Assembly (NCBI GenBank): GCA_963675135.1
Contig: OY776134.1
Coordinates: 58,299,740 to 58,363,739, forward strand
Length of the DNA: 64,000 nucleotides
Direction: 5' to 3'
DNA from: Galeopsis tetrahit
Taxonomy: Eukaryota; Streptophyta; Magnoliopsida; Lamiales; Lamiaceae
The translations under genes and the position numbers were made by a program. The notes under the pieces were generated by a model. It ran no database searches. It had not been told where the DNA came from and worked only from the letters and a program-made list of their open reading frames with translations. This document shows, piece after piece, positions 10,020 to 22,925 of this stretch (position 1 is its first letter; every line of letters starts with the position of its first letter).

Positions 10020-10748
10020 TTGTTGGGAATAAAATGATTTTGATCTAGATACCAAAACCCCTGATTGATGATGTTCAGATTAGTTGAGATAAGCTCAAGT
10101 CTAGTTCAGGCAAGTTGTCTCAGAACACTTGAGTAAGTAGAATGCTTAAGTCTAAAAATCTCAGGAATGTTGTGAGATTTTAGTGTTCAAGATAGTTGTC
10201 CAAAGCTGGAATGTTAGGCAGCTTGATAAGTGTTAAATGTCTAGGCCAAAGTTGCTGAACTTTCAAGACAGGCTGACCAAGTGGACAACTGAGCTGAAAA
10301 GATCAAGAACATTAAAGCAGTACTCATAAATGCAAATGATCAAGACAGTTGAAGTACAAATGATCAAGAGCATTGAATGCCAAAGCTTACAGAAGACACA
10401 TTCAATGAAGCATTTATTGCCAATCATGCCTGAACCAAGCATTGAAGACTTAGAGCATTAAAGAGTGGAGCATTGAATGAATGTTGGAACATTCTAAATT
10501 GCAGCAGGAATGTTCAGGGAGCTTGTCCCATCTGACCGTTGGTTGAGTGTAGAGTTTGCCACAAATCAACCTTGGGAAATGTGCATATTTGGAATCTGAC
10601 ACAAGTCTTCTCAGCCGCATTTTTCAGAACTCAACACATTCATTCAAGCAACCATTGAAGAGCCCTTTTACACAGTGGATAAAAGGATGCCAAGCTTCAT
10701 AGCCGTTTCAATGGTGCTGCAAATAGACATATTTGAATTGCTATCCCT

Positions 10749-10780
10749 CCAACGGTTAGTTGTTCAAATTTGTCTATAAA
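10749..10780 (+). promoter_or_regulatory. LTR core promoter
   Basis: CCAACGGTTA (10749-10758) and TATAAA (10775-10780), 26 bp apart start to start. Expected start site about 30 bp after the TATA box. Confidence 0.6.
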
Positions 10781-11576
10781 TACAGAAGTGATCAAAGGGA
10801 TTCACAATCCAACTACAAGCTATCAAACTATCATCAAGCTTTCAAAGGAAACCAAGTTGTTCTTCAGAATCCCAAGTTTCCTGAATCACTTCAATTAGCT
10901 AAGCCAATCTTTGTAAACATTCAAAGCTTAGCAAAGAGATATCCTAAGCCTTTACACTGTTCTTATTGTAAAGGATATCTTAACTAGTTGGAACCAAACC
11001 TCAAACCCTTATCTCATTTAGTGAAGAGAGTGTTTGTTGTAGAAGTGAGGAGTTAAGGATTGTTAGAGTGAAACACAGTCTTAACTCAGAGAGATTGAGC
11101 ACTAGGACTCAGATTATCCTAGGGATCAAAACACTAAGAGAGTGTTGTTGATCAGTGCACCTTGGCACTATAAAACAAGCTAATTCCATTGTGAAGGAAT
11201 TATCCTGTTCAATCAGGGAAAGTGGATGTAGGAGCTTGAGTCTCTGAACCACTATAAACTTGTGTGCTATTTACTTACTGCATTCTTTATTGCACTTACA
11301 TTCAAACATATTTTAAAGAAGCAAAACTCAGTAAGTGAGAAAATCTGTTTTGGACAAAGTCCCTGATAACTGTATCTTTTCAGAAATTAACTTGGAGTAT
11401 TTCTTTAAGTCAAAGGCCAACCACATTCCGCACTTAGCAACTCTTTTAGACATTTAGCCAACTGATCACTCAATAGTAATCAGTAGGACAAGTATCTATC
11501 AAAGTTCACATTTAGGCCAGTTGTGAGACAACCTGCCTGATAAGACCAGTTTTGTTAAAAAGAAAAGAATTTGCAT

Positions 11577-11614
11577 ACACAAGTGCATTCCCCCCCCCCC
11601 CCATACACTTGTGT
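11577..11614 (+). repeat. Poly-C run within a hairpin near the LTR end
   Basis: ACACAAGTG (11577-11585) and its exact inverse CACTTGTGT (11606-11614) flank a run of 13 C (11590-11602), 22 bp before the LTR terminus. This may be an RNA hairpin in the repeat/U5 region. Confidence 0.6.
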
Positions 11615-11636
11615 TATACTCCACCAAGGACCAACA

Positions 11637-12012
11637 GTTCAGTTTTATATGCAATATATGCAAGTAGGTTGTATTTAGTTGTATTTAGTTGCTCGTAGTG
11701 GAGGATGTGCCTATTCAAGGAAGAAGAAGAAAAAATTTCTTGGAGTAGGGAAGAAGACAAAGCTTCTTGAGAAACCGTGTAGGTTGGGATGGATCGGGGC
11801 GTGAGCCAATTGACTCGTTGATACCATATAGAGAAACAATGATTTATGAAATTATAATTTCATTGAATTGAAAACAAAGTGTTTACAAGAGAGGTATTTA
11901 TAGATATAGAGTGTATCTATATTTACGAGATATTTACATCAAATATTCTAAAAGATAGATATAAATCATAATATTAAAATATACAAATCTTTATAATATT
12001 ATATTCCTAATA
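11637..12012 (-). mobile_element. Old copia remnant: leader, primer site and 5' LTR
   Basis: The minus strand has an LTR-like stretch of about 185 bp (12012 to 11827) ending at CTCTATA, then TGGTATCA (11826-11819), then a leader with GAGTCAATTGGCTCACG. The same CTCTATA-TGGTATCA-GAGTC arrangement occurs in the copia element at 22.7-27.5 kb (27291-27314), so this is a relic of the same Ale/Retrofit-like lineage. Its internal part is cut at 11637 by the Sirevirus LTR, so the Sirevirus inserted into this older element. No coding sequence survives here. Confidence 0.6.
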
Positions 12013-13130
12013 ACTTCTACCTCCATTGTGGATGCTCTTATATTGTTTCTATTTTTACCTTCTTTTTTTTTTTTAAATAGAATAACCCCTTGCAAAACGG
12101 AAAAAAAAAAAAAGATTATTAATTATTTCTTAGTTTTTCATGTAGCTACTATTAATAATTTTGAAACTATTTCATCACTTCTGAACTGAAACAATCAAAT
12201 TTTTATCTGGAACATAACGAAAGTGTGTTTATTTCTTTTTTACACATATTTTAAATAATATTGTTTGTTTATGAATAAAGTTGATTATGTGGATGAATGA
12301 GATATATTGTTACGTCAAGTTACATTTATTTTATCTATTATATTTTTATAATAGTGTTAATCGGGGCCCCCGAGACACAAAATCTGACTCCATCACTGCT
12401 TATATCCATATATTCTGAATTCGATTTTTGTTGAAAACAACTTCAATCATTTAAATTGTTCGTTCAATGCACTTCCTTCCCAAAGGGTATCAATGGAAGA
12501 ACTGATATTCATCAAATTTAATATGATGGCCGAGATTGGGGACGAATTTATAATTAATGTCTAATGTGATTTTAAAATATCTACGAAATGAATGACTCAT
12601 TTATTTTTGTTTCTTTTGTTCGCTTTTCAGACAGTAAGCTAACTAACATGTCTGTCCATACATAACATTTTCTAAAAAATAATAAATTGAAAATATTTGA
12701 GAATATATTTAATTACTTAAATAATATAACAGCACGAAGAAAACGATAGTACTTAATGAAGCTTTTGAAAACAAACTTAACATGGCCATGTGCAAATATG
12801 GCAGAAGTTGTTCAGTTGCTAGTGCACAACGTTGGCCATGATTTGATATCTTTAAAACAAAATCCCTTTAAAAAAATCCCTTTGCAAAATAATAAATTTA
12901 TATTTCTCTAAAAAAGGATGAGACCCCACTCGAAAAAAGAAAAAAAAATAACTTTAACGAATGACACTATAATAATAATTAATGTTGTAAAAATATAATA
13001 ACTTTATGAGAGATTGGTGCTAAGAAAGAAAAAGTATCACTTTTTAACCAAAATATATATATATATATATATCTTTCCAAAAAAACATAAAAGTAATTTT
13101 CATGAGAAAATATACTTGGAACCTCCTAGA
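12013..13130. other. AT-rich intergenic DNA with a hAT end relic
   Basis: No gene. The stretch at about 12363-12399 (GGGGCCCCCGAGACACAAAA, then ending ACTCCATCACTG) resembles the right end of the hAT elements at 34367-35073 and 35593-40970. The matching left end was not found. An AT microsatellite lies at about 13053-13072. Confidence 0.4.
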
Positions 13131-14135
13131 TGTAGTTAGGGTGTCGTAAGGTGTCGTAATGACTACTGTAGTCAGTTAATCTAAGCTATTAAAAATCTAA
13201 TCTAAAGACTTAAACTTGATGACCTGTTACCTTTTGTAAATTTTACGGTATGTATTGTCGTAATGTGTCATAAATTTATATTTTCTATTAAATTAAATTA
13301 ATTAAAATATATTATTATAAAATTACATTTTTATCCTTATACAATAAAATAATTTATTATATTTATTAATGTAATTAAAATATGTAATGTTACCCAAAAA
13401 TAAATTAAATCAATTTATTAACAAAAAAAACAAATCAAATTAAAACTTAAAGAAATCAAATTCATCGTTTTTTTCCTCCCTGTGACCCATCATCCGCCGT
13501 TTGCTATCATCTGCTGCCTTCCAGCCTCCGCTACTTGTCAGCCGTTGCCGACTGATTTAGGGCAACTTTCCGATGAAGTGAATAACGGCTTGAGCAACTA
13601 TATCGCCAAATCCGCAAATAAAACTGGAGCTAATCACATGGAGGAGAGGAGTGTAGAATGAGCCGCGAAGATTTGGGGGAGAAGAGTGAGGTCCGATGAT
13701 TCGGGAGAGAAGACAATGACGTCCGATTTGGAGGAGAAAGACAGTGAGATCATATTTGGGGGAGAAGATAGATGTTCGATTCAATTCGGTGGATAAGCAC
13801 CATAATTCCCAATTTCAAATGATTCTTCAATTTAGAATTTAATTTATTTAATTAAATTGTTTATTTATTGAGTTTAATTCATTTTTGAATTAATAATTAA
13901 ATTTGTATGAAAAAGGTTAGGGTAGTAATTTTTCTGTTTTCGATAAATTTTAATTTTTAATTTTTTTTTATATTAAAGAAGGGTAATATAGTAAATAATA
14001 AAATACTATTTAAAAAATGATTTAACTAACTTAAACCTGTATAACAGGTAGCAGGTCGTTACGACGCCACATGGCGCGATTCGACAAAGTGACTATGTAG
14101 TCACTTTGTAAAATTTGACTACCGTAAGAATTGCC
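13131..14135. other. Unassigned region, possible degenerate repeat
   Basis: AT-rich sequence framed by TCGTAA-rich ends (GTGTCGTAAGGTGTCGTAA at 13140 and CGTTACGACGCCACATGGCG near 14057), with a GC-richer core at 13470-13780. The short frames here have no recognisable domain. It may be an old non-autonomous transposon, but I cannot define its ends. Confidence 0.25.
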
Positions 14136-16110
14136 CAATATACTTTCATCTGTCCACATAACAATGTTTCTATTTTCTTTTTTCAATTGTTCAAATGATA
14201 GGTGTTCTTGTTTCTTTTTTTTTAAAAAATATACCCTACAACACTACTTTATTCTTTACGTTATCTACTTTATACATAAACAAACAATATTACTTAAAAT
14301 TTGTGCACAAAGAAACATGAATATTTTACATGGACGAAGGGAGTATAATTCTTTTCACCAGCACACATAGCACATTTTGTGAGAAACACATATTTTTTTT
14401 AAACTACATCTCATGTAACACATGTTATGATGGATTGAGTTATGTGACACAATTATAATATTTTGAGTTGACATGCAACTATATAACGAGTTACCAATTT
14501 AATGTGGTAAATACATGAACTATGGGACACATTTTGAGTCTAGTGGTCTACCCACCCGGCCACTTTCTTTTTTATTTAAAATATCTTCTTTATAAAATTA
14601 AATAATTCAAATTAAAAATATAATTAATTGCTTGAAATAACACACATTTAAAATTTGAAAATAGCACATATATATAAACACACACAAACATATATACATT
14701 AATATAAATATTCATTTATACATAATTAAATACATTTTATGTTTACATGTGAATCCGGATTTAATTTGAAGCTGTTTTATTAGTACAGTGGTTTTCCATT
14801 TATTGTTTGTAGGCAAATTCTTCTATTCAATTAACTGTATATAAATACACTTAAATTTTAATGTTTAATTTAATCTTTCATTTCAATATCTGATCTAATT
14901 CATTGAAATCAAATTTCAATGGTATAAGTGTCATTAATGGCACTCAAGTATCACTCCTTAATTATCTATTTATATACATAATTACAAATTAAACTACAAC
15001 ATCTGTTACCCCAAAGGACTTATAGATAGACAAAAATTGCACTATTTCCAGAAAATGAAAATTTATAAAATGCAATTAAGAATCATAAGAAGTCATAACA
15101 ACAATCTGAGCCGTCAGAGTAGACAGCTTTAAGTCATTAGTGGCCAGGATTCATCCACTTGAAAATCCTTACCATGCACTAGTACAAACTCCAATCCACC
15201 TTCGACCAATCATTTCCATCCACCTCATTTGACAGTTAGGGGTTAACGGAAATTCGACACACCCTCTAAAGATACTACTCTATAAATTAATAATATCCAT
15301 TTAAATTTATATCCCTATACTTTACTATTATTCATATATAATAATACTAAATTTATCTTTATATCTTAAAAAGAAAAAATCACTCCCAATCACACCTTTT
15401 TAACTATATCTATTACTCCGTATTAATTACTTATTTTAATTTTTTTGTCAAAAAATAATAAAAAATTTATAAATGGACGAAAGAAGTATTTCATTTACAA
15501 AATCGAACTAGAGCCTTATAGACAACAATTCGATTGCAGTTAGATGTTTTAAAATTGAAATCGAAGGTTAAATGGTAAATCTAGGTTCGATCTATTTTTC
15601 TTTTTTTTTTTTTTATCAAAAAATTAAAATTAACATGCCAGATAAAGTTTTAAATATTAAAATGAAATCAGGAAAATGGAAATCGACTATTCAAAAATCT
15701 ATGAATTCAATTTAATTCGGTTCTAGTTTTAAAAAATTGGAATCAGCCGTTCTGAACCGTTGAACATCCCTATGTGGTGGCCATGGCCAGTGGGTAGTAC
15801 TTGTTGTCTAAACATATTTGTCATAACTCCTAAATAAATAAAGGTGGATTTTATAAGAATGTATGTCATTATTTTAGAGTGTTTATTAATTAGTAGTACA
15901 AATTATCTTTTTAAATTTTTAATTCGATGCATGAATTTATTAGTTGTTGCAATATGCACTGAGTTTGTGATGTAATTAAAGATGGTGTGACATATATTTT
16001 AAAATTTTATAGATAAGAAACTAAATAATAAATGAACAACTTGATACAAGATAATTCTTTAGTTATATACTAAAAATTTAGGTACGTGTCTATCCATTCG
16101 AGAAATTACA
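14136..16110. other. AT-rich intergenic DNA
   Basis: No gene, RNA or intact transposon seen. Short Stowaway-like end fragments (GGACGAAGGGAGTATA near 14333, ACTCCGTATT near 15416) are present. Confidence 0.5.
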
Positions 16111-16489
16111 ATACTAAATTCGCAACATTTTAAAATTCAATGCCAAAGATGGAAGATCTTGGACGTAAATGTACATATTTTCAATCTAAAAAGTATTATT
16201 TACAATTAGGCAAAATAATTGGGCTAAAAGGGAAACATGAACAAATAATAAATTTGCAAGGTATAAAAACTTGTGGCTCAGAAAAGCAGACCCCTTGTGA
16301 CGTGGCACCCACATCTTTATAACCCCCACCGGGTGTCCTTCGAATAGAATTGTTGGTATAAAGATCAAAATCATTTCATCTAGCCTTGCCACCGAAACCT
16401 TTTTTTTCTCCTTTATACCCAATCTTTTTCTGATTTTTTCTTCTATCTTCAAAATTGGAATTCACTTCCTGCTGTGAAATTATATAAAA
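16111..16489 (+). promoter_or_regulatory. 5' flank and leader of the CDF-type Dof gene
   Basis: Proximal upstream sequence with a CT-rich leader (TTTTTTTTCTCCTTTATACC near 16400), typical of plant 5' untranslated regions. No clear TATA box could be fixed. Confidence 0.35.
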
Positions 16490-18539
16490 ATGTTGAAGGA
16501 GCCGGAGATTAAGTTATTTGGGACGAAGATTTACTTGCCGGACAACGCCGCCGGCAGGGAATTTTCCGTCGATTTTTCGAATGAGAGTAGCAATGGAAGC
16601 GGTGATTGCGATCGCTGTTCGGTGGCGAGCAGAGGCCAAGAGAGAGAAAAGGTTAGAGAGAGAGGTGACGGTGAAGAAAAGCTAGATCAGGGAGATGAGG
16701 TAAATAGCCTTGAATTTACAGAGAGTGATATATACGTATCTATATAGAAGTTTATTTTGTTCAATTTTTCTTATCTAATTTTGGAGTAGTAAAATTTCAA
16801 TGTTTTCTTCAATTGCTTGGATTGGATTTGGGGGTGTTTTTATCATTTTTGTGTTGTTTAGTTTGATTTGGCAATTGAAAAGTTGTTCTACTTTTTCCAG
16901 TTCTGTTTGGTGAAATCAATGAAACGTACTTTCAGAATTCAAGCAATTCTTTAACAATACTTCTTATTAATTTAATTAATTCAAGACTTTGTTTTCACTA
17001 TTTTTACTCTGATTTTGATCAACCTGAACTTGACTTGCGATTTTTGTCAATGAATCACAACCATGTAAAATAATTCTTCGCTTTTGACTATTCTTCTGTA
17101 GATAAGATTTTGCTGCTCAGAGTCATCTGAATTTTATTAGACTTCCTGCCATTTTGGAAATATTAGATTCTCTCTCTCTCTCTCTCTCTCTGAATTGTCA
17201 AAAGGAATCTCCATTGAAAAGTTCTCCATCCACTCTTTTTCACACTATGCTTTTGAGTTCCTGACTCATGATCTGGTAAAAAATAAAAGGGAATTTATTC
17301 ACTAGTTTTCTATTACAACTCTACCAAGTTATATATTAGATTGGAGTATGAATATATAATTAGGAAAGATGTTAAAGTTTCAACAATTTGATTGAAGTAG
17401 TACTAGATGTAATTGAATATCTGAGCTCAATTCTAGTTGAGAACTGATTTTTGCTTGACTGAAGGCCCAATAGTTGTATTGGTTCAGCTTAACTCATTGG
17501 AGTTTTCTTGAATATTTAGGATCAAGAAGCAGGGGAACTCGGTGAAAAATCACAGAACGCTGATGCTTTATCAGACTCCGATGACAATTCGAAACCCCCC
17601 TCAAATGACGATGATGATGTGTCGGAAGATCAGCGTAAGCTCGAAAACGAGCAAAATGGTGCAACAAATGGACAGCAAAAGACTCTAAAGAAGCCAGACA
17701 AAATCCTCCCCTGCCCCCGTTGCAATAGCATGGAAACCAAGTTTTGTTATTACAACAACTACAATGTTAATCAACCTCGCCACTTTTGCAAGAGCTGTCA
17801 GAGGTACTGGACAGCTGGAGGCACGATGAGGAACGTCCCTGTAGGGGCAGGTCGGCGAAAGAATAAGAACCCGACCCCCCATTGTCATCACATTACCATC
17901 TCCGAAGCCCTCCAAGCAGCAAGAATCGATGCTCCTAATGGATTTCACAGCCTCAAGTTTAGACCAAATGGCACCGTGCTATCCTTTGGACAGGAGTCGC
18001 CGATGTCTGAATCCATGGCTTCTTCTTTGAATCTTGCAGAAAAGAAAGCTCCATCTCCTGTTCCTTGCATTCCGGGGGTACAATGGCCTTTTCCTTGGAA
18101 TTCTGCTGTTCCCTTTCCACCTATTTGCCCTCCTGGATATCAATTACCATACTACCCTGCGCCTGTTTGGGCTAACGCTTGGAATGTTCCGTTGTTATCA
18201 TTGCCCTCTCCGACTGCAAGCCAAAAGGGAACTTCGTTGAGCCCCACCTCCCCACTCGGAAAGCATTCGAGAAACGGGGACCTTCTCAACCCAAACAGGT
18301 CAGAAGAAAGCTCGATTGTGGTTCCTAAAACATTGAGAATCGATGATCCAGACGAAGCTGCAAAAAGTTCCATATGGTCAACACTGGGGATCAAATACGA
18401 TTCGGTTAGTAGGGAAGGTCTTTTTAAGGCCTTACAACCCAAGGCTGCTCACAAGAAATCAGCACTCAATACCTCACCCCTACTGCAAGCTAATCCCGCC
18501 GCTTTATCTAGGTCGATTAGCTTCAGAGAGCGTGCTTGA
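16490..18539 (+). CDS. CDF: Cycling Dof factor (CDF-type Dof zinc-finger transcription factor)
   Basis: Two exons: 16490-16699 and 17520-18539, joined in phase 0 (donor GAG|GTAAAT, acceptor TTTAG|GAT), giving 409 residues. The N-terminus has the CDF signature IKLFGTKIYLPD. The Dof domain is near residues 118-172 (LPCPRCNSMETKFCYYNNYN ... CKSCQRYW ... GAGRRKNKN), with the C-x2-C-x21-C-x2-C zinc ligands intact. The C-terminal half has the CDF motif VVPKTLRIDDPDEAAKSSIW, followed by STLGIK, known in Arabidopsis CDFs as the region contacted by FKF1/GIGANTEA, and the terminal box QANPAALSRSISFRE. CDFs are nuclear repressors of CONSTANS and FT that time flowering and are degraded in light. The length and intron position fit the CDF1/2/3 clade. 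I cannot tell which member it is. The gene looks intact. Confidence 0.93.
17168..17192. repeat. CT microsatellite in the CDF intron
   Basis: (TC) run of about 12 units in the intron 16700-17519. Confidence 0.85.
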
Positions 18540-18547
18540 TTGAGGTG

Positions 18548-18645
18548 GTGTTTGCAAACAAGATTTCAGACCCAGAATCACTTTTTTCTACATACTTTGA
18601 AAAAAAGTGATTCTGCATTGTTCAATTGAGTTTGAAAACATAGGT
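18548..18645 (+). repeat. Small hairpin MITE in the CDF 3' untranslated region
   Basis: Begins GGTGTTTGCAAACA, close to the ends of the MITE at 46540-46945. A perfect 15-bp stem, CAGAATCACTTTTTT (18573-18587) with AAAAAAGTGATTCTG (18601-18615), has a 13-nt loop. It lies 34 bp after the CDF stop codon, so it is probably transcribed within the mRNA. Confidence 0.6.
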
Positions 18646-19616
18646 TTAGTACACTCTTTGATTCTGCTCCGAATAACAATCACCAGCTGATCTCCAAGCC
18701 TTGTGTAATATACGATGATGTTGGTGAATCTCAGTCTTTAGATTCAACTTCGACCCAGCCTCAATTCATTATGAAACTCGACTTTCGAAGAATAGAGGGA
18801 AACAAACCAGTTTCACCTCTTCTTGCATAGAGGGGCCTTAGTCTTTTGTAGCTTTGAGGACTGAGTTTTCATGTATATACTTTTGTAGAAAAATACTGAC
18901 AAAGGGTGAGTGACAGTATAGTTGTAATTGTTGTATGATATTACTAACAGTTTATGTTTCCTGAAAACAATGTAGTTTGCAAAGAGGCCTTCTTTGCCAC
19001 TTTCTTCTCTTTTTCTTTTCTTTTCCTTCTCTATAAATAAATTTTCTCCCAATGATTAGGAGATTACAAAGTCAATGATCCTTTACACTTTTTTTTCTTT
19101 TTGTCGTCCCAACACAAAGTTTACATTTTCTTATTTGTTAAAATTCACTATTTCTCTACCTTTTTTTCATTTATATATTTTTCTACATTTTCTTTATTCT
19201 TCTTCCTACACCTTTCTACTTCAAATACCCATTATATATTTAATTCAAATACCCACTATATATTTAATAATATATTCTTCAATTTATGTGTTAAAAGCAA
19301 TTATAAACTTATCGAAGAGATAAATAAGTCTGGTCTTGTTAATAAATAGGTATGATCGAAATTCTTTTTAGTCCCGTTTTACTAAAGCATTTGTATTATC
19401 ATTAATTCATAAAAATTAACTCAAAATGAAAAAATATGATCAATTTATCAAAGGATTATCAAATAGTTCATCAAAGTGTATTGTGCAAAGTGAAGGGTTA
19501 AGCACAGTGTAGAACTCGAACGGGGAGAGAATTGAAGTCTGAAGATAAAGGGTTTGCACCACTTATAGTTTTCCTAATTTTTTTTTAATCTAATCTACTA
19601 AGTGTCCATTATCTAT

Positions 19617-19647
<31 letters not shown>

Positions 19648-20843
19648 ATATATTGAATATTTGAATAATTATCTATTATATATATACATATATATTATAT
19701 TTTATATAAGGAGAGTTAAATAGATTGGTTGTTGAGTTTAAAAGACTTAAAAAAAAAAAGTACAACACTGATCTATTTAAATAAATGAACTTTTAAAAAA
19801 AAATAGTCTAACTAATTGAGTAAACGAGTCACGAGTCTAATTTTAATAGATCGTACTATTACTATTGATCCCTGTGGAATAGTTTGATCATTTCAATCCA
19901 CAAATATATAATCGCAATAGGCAGTCTTGGAGATAAACATACTATATCTCTAATAAATATAATAATTTCCTATGATGTGAACTTTTCCTAATGAATTACT
20001 CCTATAAGTAAAATAAAAATAGGTAAATGAAATCTCATTGTCTTAACTTTAGCTAGAAAGATAGATATATATGTGTAGAAGGTGGACCAGTAATATAGAT
20101 ATTTTCAGGGAGCAAATGCTAACCATAGGTTATGAATAAAGTACTCCTTGTGCCTTTAATGCTCTTGGCCCTTTACAACTTTTTTTTCTTTCACCCTTTT
20201 CATTCCCTTTATCACGATTTTCCTTATCACAAAAGTCTCACTTTTCCGGGACAACTAACAATTCGGCCTTCTTTCCGAATAATCATATCAATACTTTTAG
20301 GCAAAATTTTATGGGCACTAACTCCAATATGTGCAATTTTGAGTCATATTAATGAATCGCAGAACCCAAAAAAATGAAAGAGTATTAATTTATACTCCAA
20401 ATAATATTTTTAAAATACAAATGACTTATATGAACAAGCACATTATCACCTAAATTAATGTGATTGTGAGTTCAAGTCATGACTAGAGTAATGGAAAATA
20501 ATAAAAAATAAAAGAAAGAGAATAATAATTTTGAATTGTTTAGATCGACTTTTTAAATGAAAACCCAAATTTATTGATAAATATTATCCATCCTCGTTCG
20601 TTCACTAAAACTTTTCTCAAAGAGTTAAAAAAAAAAAAAAAAGATAAAATAAGAGTATTATATATATGATCCATTATAACATGAGTTTTAAAAGTTATTT
20701 TAAAAAAATATATATATATTGTGCATCACACCACATGCATAAGAGAATGTACGTACTCTATTTCGCTATATGACTATATATCCTTAAAACCTTCACTTCT
20801 TTATAGTCTTGTCCAAATCAAAGGGGATATTAATTAAGTAAAT

Positions 20844-20891
<48 letters not shown>

Positions 20892-22737
20892 GAAAAAAAA
20901 TGAAGTGGTTGATAAATATAAGTCTAGCCATATATATAAAGGGAAAAAAAATCTGCAATGAATTACATTTTATATCTTTTTTTTAACAGGAACATTTTAT
21001 ATCTTCATGTTTATTAAAGAGTGAACAAATATAAGTACTAAAAAATTATCATGTTCCTAAACTATTGTCGGAATGTACGTGTTTTCAGTCACTAAAATCG
21101 TTAAGGAATTCCATGGTTTAAAATTATTCCAATACATTTATATACGACACACATTAAATTAATTTGATGTAGCTTTTGTTACATGTATCCATAATTAGGT
21201 AGAAATGTGGACGTGTAACATTAATTTCGTGCACAAAGACAACTAGCTTTCTAGTCCACCACACATTGCATGGGACCTAATTAAGCTTACTTTAAGTTGC
21301 TCATGTTCATATCTAATTTAGAGAGCAATAAAAAAAATGCTACTTGGTTGTCATTAACCTAGTATATTGCTAATTTAGTTGTCGTGGCCAATCTTCAAAT
21401 TACTTTATTATAGTGTTGGATTTGAATGGTAATTTTCAATATTATCGACTAATCTCGCGATAAATATTTGTATCGCTCACACGAATGTAATCAATTAATT
21501 TATATCAATTCTCTAGCCATTCATTTTGGATCGGATTATTGTCTGTCGAGTAAATAATTTAATATGATAAAGTTGTGTTTTTAATGAAATTTGAATCCAA
21601 ACGTGTAACCGTGAGCTTAATGCTCTGATACTATAAAAAAAAAAAATCATCACAATCTAAAGTCTGAACTCGTAGTTAACTCATTTATATTAGTTTCCTT
21701 AGTACATAATAAAGAGGTAACCACATTGAGCAGACCATGCATACACAATGTGTTTTGCTATGGGGAATACTGTTATAGCTTTTGACCTTCGATAGAAATA
21801 TTTATTTAATTACTTTACCAACTTGCACTATAAAAATATATATTAATGATTTTTATAACACAAATTTAGTTGTTATATTGTTTATCGAGTTAAAAAAATT
21901 AATGACAAAAAATTGAGAATAATAACATGATTCAATCATTATTCTCAATTTCTTACCTTTTAACAACTTTTAATTAGCAAAGATATAACTTTTAAGTCAA
22001 TTTTGTTAGGAACAACTAATTAATTTTCTATTACACTCTAGAAAAGAATGTCACTTGGCTTGGAAGCATTATTTGGTAATGTGTCACAACTTAATTACTT
22101 TGTCCATAAAGTTTTATCTTTAATTTGATTTGTGTCGCACTAGTAAAAAGTCAATAAACCACTTCTTTTTTCATGCCAGATCTTCTTTCTTCGTCATATT
22201 TTATTAAAACTTTTTAGGCCATTCATAAAAAGTGGGAGAATTATATATGATTGATTTAATCCCACTAAGCCCCACTAGAATCGCTTGACCAATTCAAATT
22301 TAACTTCAAAACGCGACTTAATTACCATTTCAAATTTAATTAACTTTTATAATTCTGACTTACAATTTCAAAACGTGTTACAAGCAGTACAAATTTGCGT
22401 TGTTTCTTCAAATTATACATCTAAAATTAAAAAGTAAAATACTCATGCACAAGTTATATATATTGTATAGTTTTATTCTTCTAATTATTTAATATGTGGC
22501 TCAAAATCGATGCCATATATATTAAAGTCACTTTCATTATAAATTGAAACAGACAGCCAAACAAATAGACACATTTAATATAAGCAAGGGTCAAGGGTGG
22601 CTATAAAAATATAGATAAGATCGAGGGGGGGTCTAATTGGGAACCATCCTAACTCTATGATGAGTTGCGTAGGGCAGATTTATAATAAATGAATATAATG
22701 TTGTGTGAAATGAGATTTTATTTTTAGGCCCATCGTG
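18646..22737. other. AT-rich intergenic DNA
   Basis: About 4.1 kb without a supported gene. Contains the presumed end of the CDF 3' untranslated region (to about 18950), AT microsatellites (about 19616-19640 and 20847-20880) and many A/T runs. The frames seen here are low-complexity and match no family. Confidence 0.55.
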
Positions 22738-22742
22738 TTACA

Positions 22743-22918
22743 TATAGAAATATTATTTCTTGATTAGTTGTAAAGGTAATTTACAATGGGTATTTATGCA
22801 AGAGATATTTAGGTCTAACCTAACTCTAATGGGTTTTATAAGAGAGCCCATTAGGAAACTAAGATGGGCCTATACAATAAATAAGAATAAGAGTGTATTT
22901 AACAATATAGGTCCAATA
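22743..22918 (-). repeat. 3' LTR of the copia element
   Basis: 176 bp, 96-97 percent identical to 27315-27490. Preceded on the coding side by the polypurine tract. Confidence 0.95.
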
Positions 22919-22925
22919 CGCCCCC

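Larger units (their letters stand above)
2413..11636 (+). mobile_element. Sirevirus-type Ty1/copia retrotransposon with env-like region, 3' part
   Basis: Plus-strand element interrupted at 2413 by the minus-strand copy. Visible in order: integrase C-terminal part, reverse transcriptase and RNase H (2413-4995), a PPT-like motif (5014-5030), a promoter-like module (5520-5551), about 4 kb of env-like coding sequence (5603-9702), the polypurine tract (10007-10019) and a 1616-bp 3' LTR (10021-11636). The 5' LTR, gag and protease are expected left of the window beyond the nested copy. RT and RNase H motifs, the strong PPT and a large extra frame after pol match Sireviruses such as SIRE1. The 5 bp after the LTR, GTTCA (11637-11641), should equal the flank at the far 5' end. 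Confidence 0.9.
10021..11636 (+). repeat. 3' LTR of the plus-strand Sirevirus
   Basis: 1616 bp from TGTTGGGAAT to GGACCAACA. It carries the CCAACGG-TATA module at 10749-10780 and a poly-C run (11590-11602) bracketed by a 9-bp inverted repeat close to its end. Both ends resemble those of the minus-strand LTR at 975-2412, but the bodies differ, so they belong to related families rather than one. Confidence 0.9.

Noticed and set aside
13557..13784. Minus-strand frame of 75 codons
   Set aside because: Short, no domain, inside an unassigned repeat-like region.
20132..20377. Hydrophobic 81-codon frame upstream of the copia element
   Set aside because: Low-complexity Phe/Leu/Ile-rich translation of T-rich DNA next to a MITE-like start (AGTACTCCTTGTG). 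No family, no splice support.
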